DNA from: Gamarada debralockiae
Lineage: Eukaryota > Ascomycota > Leotiomycetes > Helotiales > Hyphodiscaceae
Reading direction: 5' to 3'
NCBI GenBank assembly: GCA_002803225.1
Contig: NXFV01000610.1
Coordinates: forward strand, 1-64,000
DNA: 64,000 nt
The notes under the pieces were generated by a model, which searched no databases, had not been told where the DNA came from, and worked only from the letters and a program-made list of their open reading frames with translations. Made by a program: the position numbers and the translations under genes. This document shows, one piece after another, positions 22,180 to 35,000 of this stretch (positions within the stretch are counted from its first letter, which is position 1; each line of letters begins with the position of its first letter).

Positions 22180-23576
22180 ATGAACGATCCTGCATTAAAT
22201 TCATCGTCTTCCTCTACCAAAATGTAAGGTCTCACTCTCTTATAAGGGGATTCATAGTTAATATACAAAACAGGGAGTCTCGACCCAACGTTGAGCAGAT
22301 CCTGGCCCATCCAGCTTATCCGGATACAATATGGACATTCAAGCCTACGCAACGCGGCAAACTGCCGGTGGCTGTAGGAAGAGGCGGCCCGATTAAGATC
22401 GACTGGGAGGTTCATGGACATGGTGATATTAAGCTCGTTGTATGTAGACTCCTAAGTGTCTTTTTCCTTTCTTCTTTGCCGTTTTGATATGTATCTTCGG
22501 AGTCATCATCACGTGCACCAGGGGACAGAAGCAGGTGCTAGACGTTTTCTTTGCCTTTTGTCATATAGCTTTCTCATTCTTGCAAATCTCTCCCCTCTCC
22601 ACAGTTGTCGTTCTGCCCCTGCTTCCCCTTAAAGAGGCTAAACTCTTTGTCACAACCCCGTCACGTGACGAATCTCATACTTCATCAGTGGATAATGGGC
22701 CTTGGCTCAATCAAGTCCTCCTGGCAAAGACAAACTCTCAAATTCGGCCACGACGAAGGCGACAAGTATTCATCCTTGATCTTCGACAACCGAGGCATGG
22801 GCGAATCCGACAAGCCAATAATGCGATACTCCACCTCCGAAATGGCCAAAGATCTCATCGAGCTCCTCGACCACCTAGGCTGGACAGAAGAGCGCCAACT
22901 CCACGTCTCAGGCGTTAGTATGGGAGGCATGATTGCGCAAGAACTCGCCTTCATGATACCAACACGCATCGCGTCCCTAAACCTCCTCTCTACAGCAGCG
23001 GCCATCGAGAATACGACGACGTTTGTGGAGAATTTGAGAACGAGGATAAACATGTTCATACCCAAATCCCTCGACCGCTCCATCACCGATGCCGCACGAA
23101 GTCTCTTCGCTGACGCCTGGCTCGTAAAACCTGATGACTGCCGGGTCCCCACCTCATCCACACCCTCCATCATCCTCCCCCCCTCGGGCGCATACAAAAA
23201 GTTCTCCACCAACTTCGAGCGTTTTGCAGCACAAGAACTCTCCAAACGCCTCGACACCGCTTCATTCACGAAACAGGGCTTCATGTTGCAAGCTATTGCG
23301 GCTGGATGGCATCACAAGAGTGCTGAGCAGTTGAAAGAGATTGGCGATAAGGTGGGGAGAGAGAGGATTATGGTTCTGCATGGCACGAATGATAATATGA
23401 TTACGGTCCCCCATGGACGGAAGTTGATTGAGATGTTGAGGCCGGGTGTGGGGATTATTAAGGAGGGGATGGGTCACGTGGCTATGATTGAGGAGGAGAT
23501 TTGGCATAATGAGATGGTGGAGGGGCAGATTGAGAAGGTTTTGAAGATGGAGAAGGAGGTGAAGGAAGGGAAGTAG
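22180..23576 (+). CDS. Alpha/beta hydrolase-fold protein
   Basis: Three exons: 22180-22223, 22274-22439, 22689-23576; 365 residues. The first two exons were assembled from phase and splice signals: a Ser-rich start, then ESRPNVEQILAHPAYPDTIW and VGRGGPIKIDWEVHGHGD. The last exon has the core fold: IFDNRGMGESDKP, the nucleophile elbow GVSMGGMIAQ (Ser), a late acid in LHGTNDNMI and a histidine in GMGHVAMIEE. The order fits Ser-Asp-His. Substrate unknown; it resembles the broad fungal group of esterase or lipase-like hydrolases. The second intron is long (249 nt). The early exons are less certain than the last. Confidence 0.8.
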
Positions 23577-23943
23577 ATCTGTAGAAGGGAGGAAACATGC
23601 TGACAGAAGTTGGATTTCATGAGCGCGTCAATATACTTCTGGGAGTAATGGCATGCATATAGGGTTTAATTTTTGCATTCTATGGTATATCTCATAATTT
23701 CTATGACCGGATTCATGTCTTTGATTTAGACAAACAAGAAATTTGACTTCCAACACTCATCAAATGTTTCAAACAAAGGGGATTTTCCAATCGCTCAAAC
23801 AATCTCAGAGATTTATAATGTAGGCTTTCGTTTTTGGCATTCTATGCTATGCTATGAGCGACTTTCCATCATGTCCATCTGTCGGCTCTCCACCCCCGAG
23901 CTAGCACCACAGTGGTTCTCGTTAATCTAATGACGTAGCGACT
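23577..23943. other. Convergent intergenic region
   Basis: Lies between the 3' ends of the hydrolase and NMT1; no supported gene. Confidence 0.45.
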
Positions 23944-25883
23944 CTACAACATAACCAGTCCAATGCCGCTGCAATTGGAATCAACTTGGTTCCGTTTATC
24001 AACCCCCCCTGCGATTGGATTCGCATTGTAATTATACAGGTAATAGTGCAATTGACCATCGCCAGCACCGAACTTTTGTTGTTCCAGGAATAGCGCGTTG
24101 TCCATCAGCGTGAGAGCATTGAAGACGTCGAATTTGTACTTCTTGGCTAGGATGAGGGCATCGTTGATGAGGTCGTTTAGGCGGTCTTTGAGGTCGGATT
24201 TCGATTTGTCGGGAGTAAGGGCAACTTCGGTGGCATAGTAGTAGAGGTAAGCAGCGCGAATGTTGTTGTATTTGTCGTTATTTATGACGGAGGATTCGAT
24301 TATGTAGAAGGACATGAAGTCGGTGATCTTGTTGGTTGCGGTATCCTGGTGATATTAATATGAGACAGGTATAATTTAGACGCCGGGCATACCTCTACAA
24401 CGTATGACCAAACGACCTGCTCTCCACCTCTGTGTAACAGCCAATGCTCGACTTCTTCTCTTGTGAAGATGGGCGCCATGTCAAATCTGGCCAAATAGCG
24501 CTTCAATAGGTCGAGGACGGCATCGATATCCTTCCCCTCCATAGGCCGTAATCCTTTTGTTGCAGTGTGATCCGGCAATTTGTATTTCAAGATTTGGTAT
24601 TGAGGTTTGCTGTTCGGAGGTAGAGGGCTGAATCCAATGTAGTTCAGTTTCTCCCAGTTTATCGACCGGTGGAAGTATCGAGACGTGCTGACGGGCTTCG
24701 GGAGGACAACGCCCGCCGTGTAGACTGCTTGCCAAGTTCCTCGCAGATAACATCGACGTGTGATTTCTTTGATGAGGACAGGGGTCATGCGTTTGCCGCG
24801 AAGCTTCTTGTGGACGGAGAGGAAGTTGACTTCTGAGGCGTGGAGGACCTTCTTTCGGACGCGAAGAGCGACCGGGACGGCGGAGATGAATGCTACGAGC
24901 TTTCGAGAGGCGGATGCGCGAACTCCAACGTGCCATTCTGCGGTCCAGCCTGGTGACATGAGAGCCCTACGAGTGTTAGAGAGAGCAATCTGGCGCCGGA
25001 GGAACAGCATACCATTTGAGGAATGCCATGGAGTAGTTGAACCGGAACATAGCCTCGTTGTCCTCAACATAATGACCGTACAACAGATCAAACACCTCCT
25101 TCAACTCCTCATCATTTGTCAGATCCATCGTAACCCACTCGAATCCATCCACCATTGGTGCGGGCTCCTTAGGTACCTGTTCAGGATCAATAATCTTGAA
25201 CGGGCCCTCCACAATCTCAGACGTCTCTCCAAACTTCGGAACAGGTTGTGTCTGCCAAAACTTGTATGAACCCATTTCCTTGACATTCTTCCCACTAGCA
25301 GCCAGTCCGGTCATAATATCCTCTAGCTATAAGACGGAAGTCAGTAAATTGTTCATTCAATTTGGGCGATTCAAAGCTCAGAAAATGAGTCCATTTGCTC
25401 ATCCTGCTTGAATGATTCGGGACATCCGTCCTGGGAGGAATACTCCATTCGCTTATTCCATTTGAAAGAATCGAAACGCACCTTGAGTCTCTTCATCTGT
25501 TCCGCGACCGAGCTGCCCGTCAAATCCTTCCCATCATTGTTCGCAGAAAGCTCTTGAGCCAATGACGGATTCATGGAAAGAAGTTCCTGAATCTGACTCT
25601 TGGACAACCCGCTCACAGCCTTCGAAATTTCTTCTTTCTGCTTTCCAGCGCTATCTGCAGCTCCATCCTTTCCTCCCATGCCCAGGGCTGCCTTCATCCG
25701 CTTCTTCTTCGACTTTTTCTTCTTTGCCTGGGTACCGGACGCAGCTCCGTCCTCAACAGTTGTAGGGGCTTCCTCATCGTCCTCGTTTTCGGATTCCACG
25801 TTCGCAGACTTCAATTCAACGATTACTTCGTCCGCCGCAGCCTGCGCGGTCACAGCATCCTCGGGTTTGGATTCGGAGGCCAT
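23944..25883 (-). CDS. NMT1: Glycylpeptide N-tetradecanoyltransferase (N-myristoyltransferase)
   Basis: Four exons: 25482-25883, 25013-25326, 24393-24966, 23944-24345; 563 residues. It transfers myristate from myristoyl-CoA to N-terminal glycines. The N-terminal part is acidic and has a polybasic tract ([11 protein letters not shown]), the usual ribosome-targeting region. Conserved catalytic blocks are [48 protein letters not shown] and the C-terminal [14 protein letters not shown]...GLVML, where the terminal carboxylate acts as the base. All intron phases agree. Known clients in this window may include Rtc5 (MGQSQS). Confidence 0.95.
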
Positions 25884-26310
25884 GTTGTAGGTTGGGAGTG
25901 TAGGACGGAGGAGAAACGCGAAGTGGGTTGGCGGGGTTGGAACGATTCGTTTGGCGCGAAACAGGCGCGCAGGTGGCCCGTGCGAGTGAAGCCTGGAAAA
26001 TTAATGATCGTTTGCTAATTTTCAGGCTTTTACCTACTGCGCATACCTAAGTAGACATTGACATTTTTGGATAGCCACCAAGTTACCCTGGACAGCCGGT
26101 GTATCAATTGCTCAAGTTGAGAGAAGGATCAAGGGAAGCTCTGTTTGAGATCCTCCTTGATGAACTGAACAAGTGATATCACATATCCCACTCAATGCTG
26201 TACTGTGCAGTTGGAATCCCAGTCGTTGGCTCTATTTCAGCAATTGACTCAGGGGGCGACTCGGTCGGTTCGCAGCTATCTTTGATCTGATACTTTATAT
26301 TCCGATTACT
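25884..26310. other. NMT1 upstream region, no supported gene
   Basis: No recognisable coding sequence. Confidence 0.4.
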
Positions 26311-26930
26311 TTAGCACGACTGAAATTGAGCAAGCCCTCTTGATTCTTTCCCAGCCCACTTCCCACAGGGGGCGTCTCCTTGACGACCAGCACTAGCCTG
26401 TTCAAACTCGTCAGAATAACCTTCCTCCCAGGCTATCTCCTCGGCTTCACTTATGACCCACTCCCTCATTTCTCTCTCAAACACCAGCTCAGCAATGCGT
26501 GCCACGAAAAATTCAATATCCTCTCTTTCTGCCCTTGTCACCTCGCACCCATGTTCATCCTCCTCATACTCAGTCGATATCCTCCCTAGGACCAGTTCCA
26601 AGAAACCAATTTGTTGAGAAAGGTCCAAATCACCATGTATTCATAATCTCCCTTGACAATTTTCCAATCCAAGCCTTCCAGTTCCAGGAAGTTCCCTTCT
26701 GAGCGACAGACTTCCAGGAGTCTGTTCTTGATAATGACGTCGTAATGCTCTTCATTATAATCTTTGGCATTTCCCTCGCTGTGACCGAGTAAATGTGAGT
26801 CCACTCTCTTTCGAAATTCCTCGGGTTGACTTCAAAAGATAGGCCATACTGCCTCGAATCCTGCCAAAGTAGGAGATTCCTCAAACAGTACTTATAACGT
26901 TTCTCCTTGTCGGACGAAGTCCTTTCGAAA
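26311..26930 (-). pseudogene. Frameshifted unknown coding relic
   Basis: Three overlapping minus-strand frames look protein-like in sequence and join only by frameshifts: one around 26770-26930 (RYKYCLRNLLLWQDSRQYGL), one at 26586-26810 (LEVCRSEGNFLELEGLDWK, DYEYMVIWTF) and one at 26311-26630 (GFLELVLGRI, an acidic stretch, VFEREMREW). There is no intron with consensus sites at the junctions, so the most economical reading is a gene of unknown family with at least two indels. The family is not recognised. It could instead be two short genes. Confidence 0.35.
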
Positions 26931-27669
26931 AGAAAACCATGTCTCAGACGAAGGCAAAATCAATTCATATCGCCTTTAACCACGAAATAGGATTCTTTGC
27001 AAGCGCGCAAAAGCGATACAGCTGAGGAGTTAGGAGATGGCGACATGAAGCGCGAAGGGTTCTGGGACGATAGGTCCGTTTCAGAACCATACTTCATTTG
27101 CATCCGCTCCTAAGTTGAGAACGCGTTGAATGTATATTATTCGTGGGCCGGGGAGCGTAGAATACCAGATCTGTTGGCAGATTTCTGAGGGGAGAGAGGG
27201 GAAGAGGGGAAACGTGGTCACCGGTATGCTTCTGTCTTGTTCTGGCATTTCGATAGGTGCAGTTTATGCGAGAGTTTGAATCAGGCGGTGGTGACAGAAC
27301 GAAAGGGAGGAACGCGGAGCTTTTTGGCGTGCTGTTGGGATTGTTCAAGTGGTTGGTGCTGTTGCTTGTTGGCGACAGGAACGTCAGACTTCTACAAAGT
27401 TCTCAGTTTCCGTCTCGATCCTTTCTCCCAGGTCTGGAGTATATATCATTCAGGGTCTTGGGACCTTTTCCATGACTAAGCGGGTGACGATTGATAGAGG
27501 ATATTCCGGTTAAGACAGAACCCTCTGAGGCAGGCGCCCTCTTCCTTATCTTGAAATGCAACAGATTTCATTTGTCGTGAAACTTCGTGAAATTCATTCT
27601 ATACTCATAATTCTATGAATTTATCTACAGTCAAAAGAAAGTTCCGTTCGTCGCTGTTGACAGCAAAGC
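26931..27669. other. Intergenic, no supported gene
   Basis: Short frames on both strands (27237-27479 +, 27094-27348 -) show no domains. Confidence 0.45.
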
Positions 27670-29370
27670 TCAAACTGGAAGGCTCCCACCTTCATCTAGA
27701 TCGAAAGCCCTCAATGCAGCAAGTCCAACTTGGGCGGATGTCATAATACTGTTGTGGCCTATGAAAGTCAGCTTTCAATCTCTTAGAGTCGTTAGAAGGT
27801 TGAATAATGGCGGATAGCAGTTCAAGGCTTCGATCTTTTGATCCTTCAGAGTTCTAGAACGATTGAAGGATGGCGGGCACTACTTCAAGAATTTCGAACT
27901 TTCAATCCTTCAAAAAACTTGCGAACGATTGAAGCCGGATAGTACCCACAATATAAACTTTCAATCTTTCAAAGCCCTTGTACGATACGCAAACGGTAAT
28001 ATCCGTCGATATTCCATTGCCTCGCCCGGTTCTAGTGATTCAAAGATCCAAAACAGAAAGTTTTGCGGACTCACCACCGTAAGCAACCATCTCCTCTCTT
28101 ATGACCTTATTGCCACCCGCATTCCACGTACTGATGAAAGCACCATCACCCATTTCGACGGTGTTCCGAGCCTTCATCTGCTCAATCAACGCAACGTCCA
28201 TCCCTCCCTCAGTCGTCGCATTCGCAGTAGCAATAAACAAGGCGTCAGAATGATGACAGGGAATCTCATAATCATCTCTCGCATGCATGATGAACAGCCT
28301 CACCCTCTTGCTCACTCGCACAAAATTCGCAAGTCGGATCGCAGATGGCCATTTGTCGATCACACGGCTTATAAAGAGTTTCTGAAGAGAAGGATACCTT
28401 CTCAGAGGCGACAGAATTGGGACGTAACCTGCGATCGAGTAGCTAGTGAGGAGAGTTGGTAGGTCGGTGAAGGCAGCAATGACAATGACACCCGCGAATT
28501 CTATGCCTTTCAAGGCGTAGTGCTCGACGACTGCGGATGTGACTGCTGTTCCGAGACTCTGGCCAAGAATAACGATACGGTCCGAGGGGACTTTGGCTAC
28601 TCTCATTGCCCAGTCCACTGCCGCGATGCCATCTGTAATGACTCCTTCCTCGGTGGGAAAGCCAGTCGAAAGGCCATATCCTCGATAATCGATGGCTAGA
28701 ATATGGATATTAGAGGTACTGCCATCGGTGATGGAGCGATATGATTCTGTGCGCCATCCTTGAGCGACGTTTCCAGCATTCTGAAGCGATGGATTAGCAT
28801 GTCGCGGGTGAGATTCCCGGGGTTTGATCATACACCGTGAACTAAATGTCATCAGCAGGTGACTGTGCGAAGCTTACGAAGTACCCACAATTGATAATGA
28901 GCTTGGAATCCGGATCATCTCGAAGCAGCTTGAAAGCTTTAGTCTTCGTGATATCTTCGACGCAACCTGGCGCTTGTTGGAGAATCTCTGCTTCGTGTTT
29001 GGCGTAAAGTCCCAATGGCATCACGTGCCAGGCGTAGATTGTCTCATGGTCTGGAGTCGTGAAGTTGAAAGGAGTGATTTGGTTCTCTAGGGACGCTATC
29101 AGTAGGGTTCCTGCCAGGGGTTTCTTGGATAGACTGACTTGCGAATCCGAATTGCTCGGGTTTGTTGCTATCGAGCCACCATTTCTGGACCAAGTGTGCG
29201 TACAAAACGCTGTGGTTGAATGAGCGATATACAATGGGTGCTAATCATATCTGCTCTTACTGTCGTTGAAGCCATGGATTGGTGAGAGCAATCAGGGCAC
29301 AGGCATATAAGGTAACTCCAACGAACAAAGCCCAATATGCCTTCTTGAAAATGGGGGCGACAGAGGCCAT
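27670..29370 (-). CDS. ABHD12/Bem46-like alpha/beta hydrolase (monoacylglycerol lipase type)
   Basis: Six exons: 29261-29370, 29139-29209, 28889-29086, 28834-28841, 28075-28780, 27670-27758; 393 residues with all phases consistent. A membrane anchor (YWALFVGVTLYACALIALT) opens the protein. The oxyanion motif INFHGNAGN is produced only by splicing an 8-nt microexon between two short introns (47 and 53 nt). The catalytic serine is in ILGQSLGTAV, the acid in MHARDDYEIP, and the histidine in YGG-HNSIM, which comes from the last exon after a 316-nt intron. Relatives hydrolyse lysophospholipids or monoacylglycerols at membranes. Without the last exon the frame would end at 28040 and lack the histidine. 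The long intron carries degenerate tandem repeats. Confidence 0.82.
27770..28013 (-). repeat. Degenerate tandem repeat of about 60 nt inside an intron
   Basis: At least four diverged units starting near 27770, 27832, 27896 and 27955, each opening with a CTTTCAATC-like block and followed by a CGATTGAAG-like block. They lie in the last intron of the ABHD12-like gene. Confidence 0.5.
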
Positions 29371-29874
29371 TGCTAAGGCAGCCGCTAACTGAGATGGAAA
29401 ATTCCCATGTTAGAATTCATATTCAACACGAACAAGACATATCAATTGCTTGGATAATAAATTGAGCCACTTAGAACGAAGCGCTTGAAATAGACACCAT
29501 CAAGGGGGGCGTTGCCCAGCGGTGAGGATAGATTTCACATGGCGGCAACGCAATATTTCACGTTCATTCGTTGAGGAAGTGGGACAAGGGGATTGGATTA
29601 TGATGCGTAACATCATTCGAGAAAGAGGTGACTCACCGAGTATCAAAATTATCAAAGCTCTCAGATAGTATCCATCAACGACGACCGTGGTAACTATTTC
29701 AAACTTTGTGGTGAAATCTGATGCTGTTGTGGTTGCGAATTGGACTCGGCTGAGGGACGCAAAGCGTTTGATGTTCTTCGCCTCAATTGTCTAACTTTCT
29801 CTATCGAACATTTCCGACCGCGACGCGTTCACCCACAACCACCAAAAGAGCGTGTGAATAGCGACATAGCAGCT
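29371..29874. promoter_or_regulatory. Divergent intergenic region between ABHD12-like gene and SWC3
   Basis: About 500 bp with both upstream regions. An open frame continues upstream of the chosen SWC3 start, but the conserved Swc3 sequence begins at 29875. No specific sites assigned. Confidence 0.35.
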
Positions 29875-31677
29875 ATGGAGAGGAAGAGGAAGCTTCCTGC
29901 TCGTGCTGCACGCGTTGAGTCGGTCAGTAAGAAGCGCACCTCGACTCCTCCAGAGCCGCGAATTCAAACCCAACCTACACCACCACCTGCCCCAGTCGTT
30001 GAAGAGACTCTGCCAAAGAGTATCACGGTTGGAAAGCCTCTGCCTACCATCGATGAACCTCAATCAGACGATTTGCCTTCGAAACATTTCCAAACAATCT
30101 CCGAGAGGTGAGTTTGCAATTCCTCGCTGCCTACAATTTTTTAAAGTCCAACAAGCTAATTCAATCTTCATGACAGTGGAGTTTTGGAGGAATCACTAAA
30201 GAGATCGCGAGCAAGATGGCTCAGCGAAGGTATTTTCGAGAGATATTGGGTCAAACCTACAAAGAGAAAAGGCGTCGTCGAGCCTGCGAACAATCCTCCA
30301 AAAGAATCGATGACGAAGCTTGGGACATGCCAAATCACAGTCGAACCTCATATTTTCGATGCACAAATGTTTGCAATCAAAGAGCCTACTCCGAAGCAAC
30401 CGCCTCCGCCCCTTCCTCAGCAATCTATGTATCGTCCCATCATTCAGTACGGTCCACCAAATGGCATGATGCCTCCACCACCTCCGCCAGCTCCCATACC
30501 CTCTCCAGTACAACAGAAGTCTTTGCCACTTCCGCAACCTGCCCAACAGACTCCTCCTAGACCTCAAGACACGCCGATGGCGAATTCTATGAGCTCTGCT
30601 CCTCCGAATAATACACATACACAACTCCAAGGTCCTACTCCACATTTGAATGGCAATGTACCGAATGGTCAGCCTAGCACGACCCCGAACACCCAAAAAC
30701 CACCTCCTCAGCCCGCCAACGCGCCAGCACAACCAGCGGCAGGGGGTTCGAAGAGCACGGATCCAGTCATCCAAATGTTGGCAGAAAGAGCCGCGTCAGA
30801 CCCCGATTTGAAAGGACTGATGAGAATCGTGGCGAATGGCGAAGCGACGCAGGAAGAATTAAAGAAATTTCAAGCACATATTGATGAGCTGACGAGATTA
30901 CAAAAATCACGCCAAGCTGCTGCTGCTGCTGCTGCTGCTGATCAACCTCCTCCACCGCAAAGTCAACCCCCCCCTTCGCCTTCGACTCCTGCGCAAATTA
31001 ATGGACATCCGAACGGCCACCCATCCCCCAGTCCTCAACAGAGCCCCGCTCCGATTGCCAGAACAGCTCCTACACCCCCTCCACCCACTGCCAGACCACA
31101 ACCTCCATACCAAGCTCAACAACAAGCCCTTCGATCCAAAGGCCCGCTACCTCCCACCAAACCCGACATATCAGGCATCGTATTCGAATTCAATGGCGGA
31201 TCTGGTGATCGGTTCCTCTTCCCGAAATTTAGCATATTAGAATACCTTCCACAAGGCCAAGTCATTGCATCGTTCCTGATCGTTCGAAAAGGCAGCAGTA
31301 GCGATTCCCCAAAGTACGATCCGGAACTCGATTACTACCAGCCGATTACGATCCGCCTATATGCACATCAGGGTCGACAGCTCGAGGCATTGCAGAAAGT
31401 CGTTGCTCCTCCAGATGAGGTCAGGAGATACATGGATGATATCATGGACAACATGACGAGAGCGGAATATGTGTTGCTTGCTATGCGGCTACCTAGAGAC
31501 TCCCCCGACCCAAATCTGCCAGCGAAGGAAGAGGACAAGGAGATGAAGGACCAGGTGGATAATAACCAGGTTCTTTGGGCCACTACGAATCCGACACCAC
31601 TTCCAGTGGTCAAGCCAGTGGAGAAGATCCCTACAGAGGAGGAACAGTATCAGAGTTTCATTGCGACGGTCAGCTAA
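29875..31677 (+). CDS. SWC3: SWR1-complex protein 3
   Basis: Exons 29875-30107 and 30177-31677, 577 residues. Swc3 is a subunit of the SWR1 remodeller that deposits H2A.Z in nucleosomes. The N-terminal Swc3 domain starts MERKRKLPARAARVE, runs through VGKPLPTIDEPQ and, across the 69-nt intron, SGVLEESLKRSRARWLSEG, FERYWVKP and NPPKESMTKLGTC. The middle is a long low-complexity Pro/Gln/Ala-rich tract, including an eight-alanine run near 30920. The C-terminal part (GSGDRFLFPKFSILEYLP, YYQPITIRLYAHQGR) is ordered and conserved in fungal homologues. Nuclear. Confidence 0.9.
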
Positions 31678-32095
31678 AGTGGTGTTGGGCATATGAGTTT
31701 CGTTTTCTCATATCGGCGGAGTATGGATGGGACGGTAATCGTCTGGTGGAACAATTGGAGGTTCTTGTGGCGTTTATCTGGCTTGCCATAGGTTGACAAC
31801 TCAAAAGAGTATGTATTTCTAGATGTTTCCCAATTGCGAAAATGAGAGGGGCGCTTCAGAGCAAAGGCGAGTAATCAATGGTTGAAGCCAACTTTGTACC
31901 AGACGCCACAATCCTGTCTGATTGGTCACACGTGACGATAACTCTCAAAAGGCTTACCGGTCTCATCAGAGCCTTGTTTGCAATGCGCAAAAACTTTTCA
32001 CATTCCCATTCAATATCCTTAATTGACATCGACCTTACTTCGGATCAAGAATGTTTCTACCAGGAAGTCCCATATGATATGATGAGACGAAAGCA
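31678..32095. other. Intergenic between SWC3 and the caspase-like gene
   Basis: No supported gene; contains the 5' region of the caspase-like gene. Confidence 0.4.
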
Positions 32096-35000
32096 ATGAA
32101 TGGAAGTACTACTACGACAGAGGCGAGACTGAGAGGCTCTCAAAACGGCCAAATCAGACCAGGCGACAAGGTAACAACTACTCTATTTACCTTGTCTCTT
32201 AAAATTCATTCTGGCGCTGACTGTGGATAGAATGATGTAATCGAAGATGGTTTCGTCCGTCTCAAACCTCGAACACATGAAATATCCCTCGCTGGCTCAC
32301 ATGGTTCGTACTCTCCAAGTCTTTCTTCCCAGTGGGCCATGCCCGAGATGCAATACATGCTCCGGCTTCGAACACTTGAAGCTACTGTGCGTGAGCCGGA
32401 CTTTAAATACTCTTTAGAGCATGTAATGCTGATTCGGGGTCTTGAACAGTGCCTTCCATCGAACGCGTCGCAGCCGACATAAACGACGCAGTGCAGGCAG
32501 TGTGGCCGAAGCGGCACGAGATCCGATACTCGAAAGCTCATGTCCTATTGTTGTCTTGGGAAGACGACGATCTTGGCGTCCAAAGGGAGATCAAGGACTT
32601 ACGGCATGTGTTTGAGAAGAGATACAGGTTTGATGTTGAGGAATATAAGATTCCGAGCGAGAAGCCCATCAAAAATGCCCAGCAGTGTATTTCCCGACTT
32701 CTAGAACTTGATGGGAAGGACACACTGCTTGTCGTATATTATGCCGGTCATGCGCGACCGGCATTGCAATCGAATGAGGGTTCGATTTGGTTCCCGTAGG
32801 TCTTCTTTGTCCTAATATTTTTAATCCAACACAGAACATGGGTCAGCTAATTTGCTAGTAGTAATCGTGATGACCTGTCTATTGCTGTACCGTCCGGAAG
32901 TGTCCAGTGTTTGCTAGAAGAAGCGGACGCCGATGTTCTACTGCTTTACGACTGCTGCCACTCAGCCTCGGCTCCTACTTGTCCTCTACAATCTGCAAAA
33001 GGTGGACGGACTGAGTCTATTGCGGCCTGTGGATTTGGAGATGTTGCTCCAGAAGTCGACGATCACTCGTTCACGAAAGCACTCGCACATACCCTGGTCC
33101 TTGCTTCCAAGCAGCCCCCGTTCACCGTCGGGGAGCTGCATGCGCGGGTATTAAGCTAATTGAAGTGTTGGTCCGCTCCTCTGGCGAGAGATCAAGACGG
33201 AAATCCTACCGACCGTCTTGAGCCGCAGCGGCGAAAGACCCCTATCTACAGCATACTCTCAGAGACAAAACCTCGTCGAAGTATTGTTTTGGGACCTCTG
33301 CCTCCACCAAAACATCAATCGCCAAACGATGAGTCCGACAGTCCGGGTTCATCGTCAGCAGGTTCTGCGACATCGACCCCTTCATCAAGCAGTGTCGAGA
33401 GCCCGTCTAAAAAGCGGAAGGTGACTTATGACGAAAGTGACAAATGCGCTCAAGTACTAGTCATCGCGCGAGTAGACCACGCCAACTTAAATACCGAAGA
33501 ATGGGCCAACTGGATCCGGGAAATGCCTTCGGATGGAAAGGAAGTTCACGTTGAAGGCAGATGGGACAGCTTTTCGACTCTTTTGCTACTGCGGATGCCA
33601 GTAGCTGTCTGGAACTTGCTGCCTGATAGCCCTGCCTATGACTTCGTTGGGTTTGTTACCTCTGCGAACCGTGCTTTGGGACAAGAGACCCGGCTTCTTG
33701 AACCCACTTCTGCGTATCAAAATTCAAGCGCGAACACTGGCGTAACTCCTTCATTTCTGAACGCTCCTTATAGATCAGGCGTCGAAGATCATGAAAACCC
33801 ACAACCTTCACTTCATCAAACCGAAAGCCCGAATGGACTCCCAACAAGGCGTGCTGGCGATCCACGCCTTCCTTGCCATAATTGTAGATCCGTCCACGTC
33901 GAGTGCGATGGCCCCAGACCATGCTCAAGATGCATCCTCGGCAATTTGCCATGTCATCCAATGCCCACCCGAGTAGCAAGAAAGGAAGAACAGCGAATTC
34001 GACCACCCGCTCCTGAAATAGACTTCCGTTCTGTTCCAAAAATACAGCCTGACGACTCTAAAACCCAAAATCCGTCTGCTAAGAAGCAGCCGGATTCCGA
34101 GACAGAGGGGAAAGAGCTGACAGGAGTTGACAGAGTGATGACGAGAATACATCGTATGGCCAAAGTTAATAACTCTGACCCTAATACACATCATGACATG
34201 GAGTTGGACAACCCATTGGAACAGGCAAATTTGACCCTAATGGCCAATGTGAGGAATGTTCCCCAGGCACCAAAGAAACTGCAAGAGCAAAACCAGTGGA
34301 TGCTCACTGCGCCTGAACCAACACAACCAGCCCAGTTTAGCTCATCCGAGAAGCAGGAATCGAATGTACCGAGTTACCACCCCATGGGTCTGCGATCTCG
34401 GCCTTCCAAGAGGGAAATCGGCTCCGGAATACAGGCCGAAAATACAACTACTCCCGAAATGGCTCCCAACCCAAAGCCTACCCAGATCGGAGAAACCCCA
34501 AATTATAATATTGGTGTATATCCTCCAAAAGAAAGCCTACACCTCGGTTTCTCATCGATCTCCGGAGAAGAGAGTTTAACTACTGCGAAAGTAACGCTCA
34601 CTGATGCCTCAATAATTGGCTCCGCCTTGGGCGGAAGATCAGCAGATGATGTTACGCAAGAAAGTGCCGGCAGATTAGACGTCAAGGAGGAATCCCACTC
34701 ACCAAAGGCGTCATCACGGGTGAAGGAGTGCAGTAACGACACTGCTGCATCTTATTTTTCGAAAGAACCCCAAAAGGAATTGGATGCGAGAGGTTCGGTC
34801 GGAGGTAAATCGAAAGCCCCCAAGAGTCCGAAGACTCCCTGGCCCCGTAACCCTTCAAGTTCACGACGATCCGGTCACAGCTCTTTAGGAAAACAAGAAA
34901 AGGGAATTGGTCAAGTCTCGGAACCTGTTTATCGCTTCTGGTGGACATGGGAATGTGTGAGTATCTCTATCCAGACTATAGTCCTCGCTGACAAATATCT

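Noticed and set aside
17296..26250. Short similarity CGTTGGCTCC/TATTTCAGCAATT at about 17296 and 26224
   Set aside because: Only about 22 bp, no longer alignment seen; may be chance.
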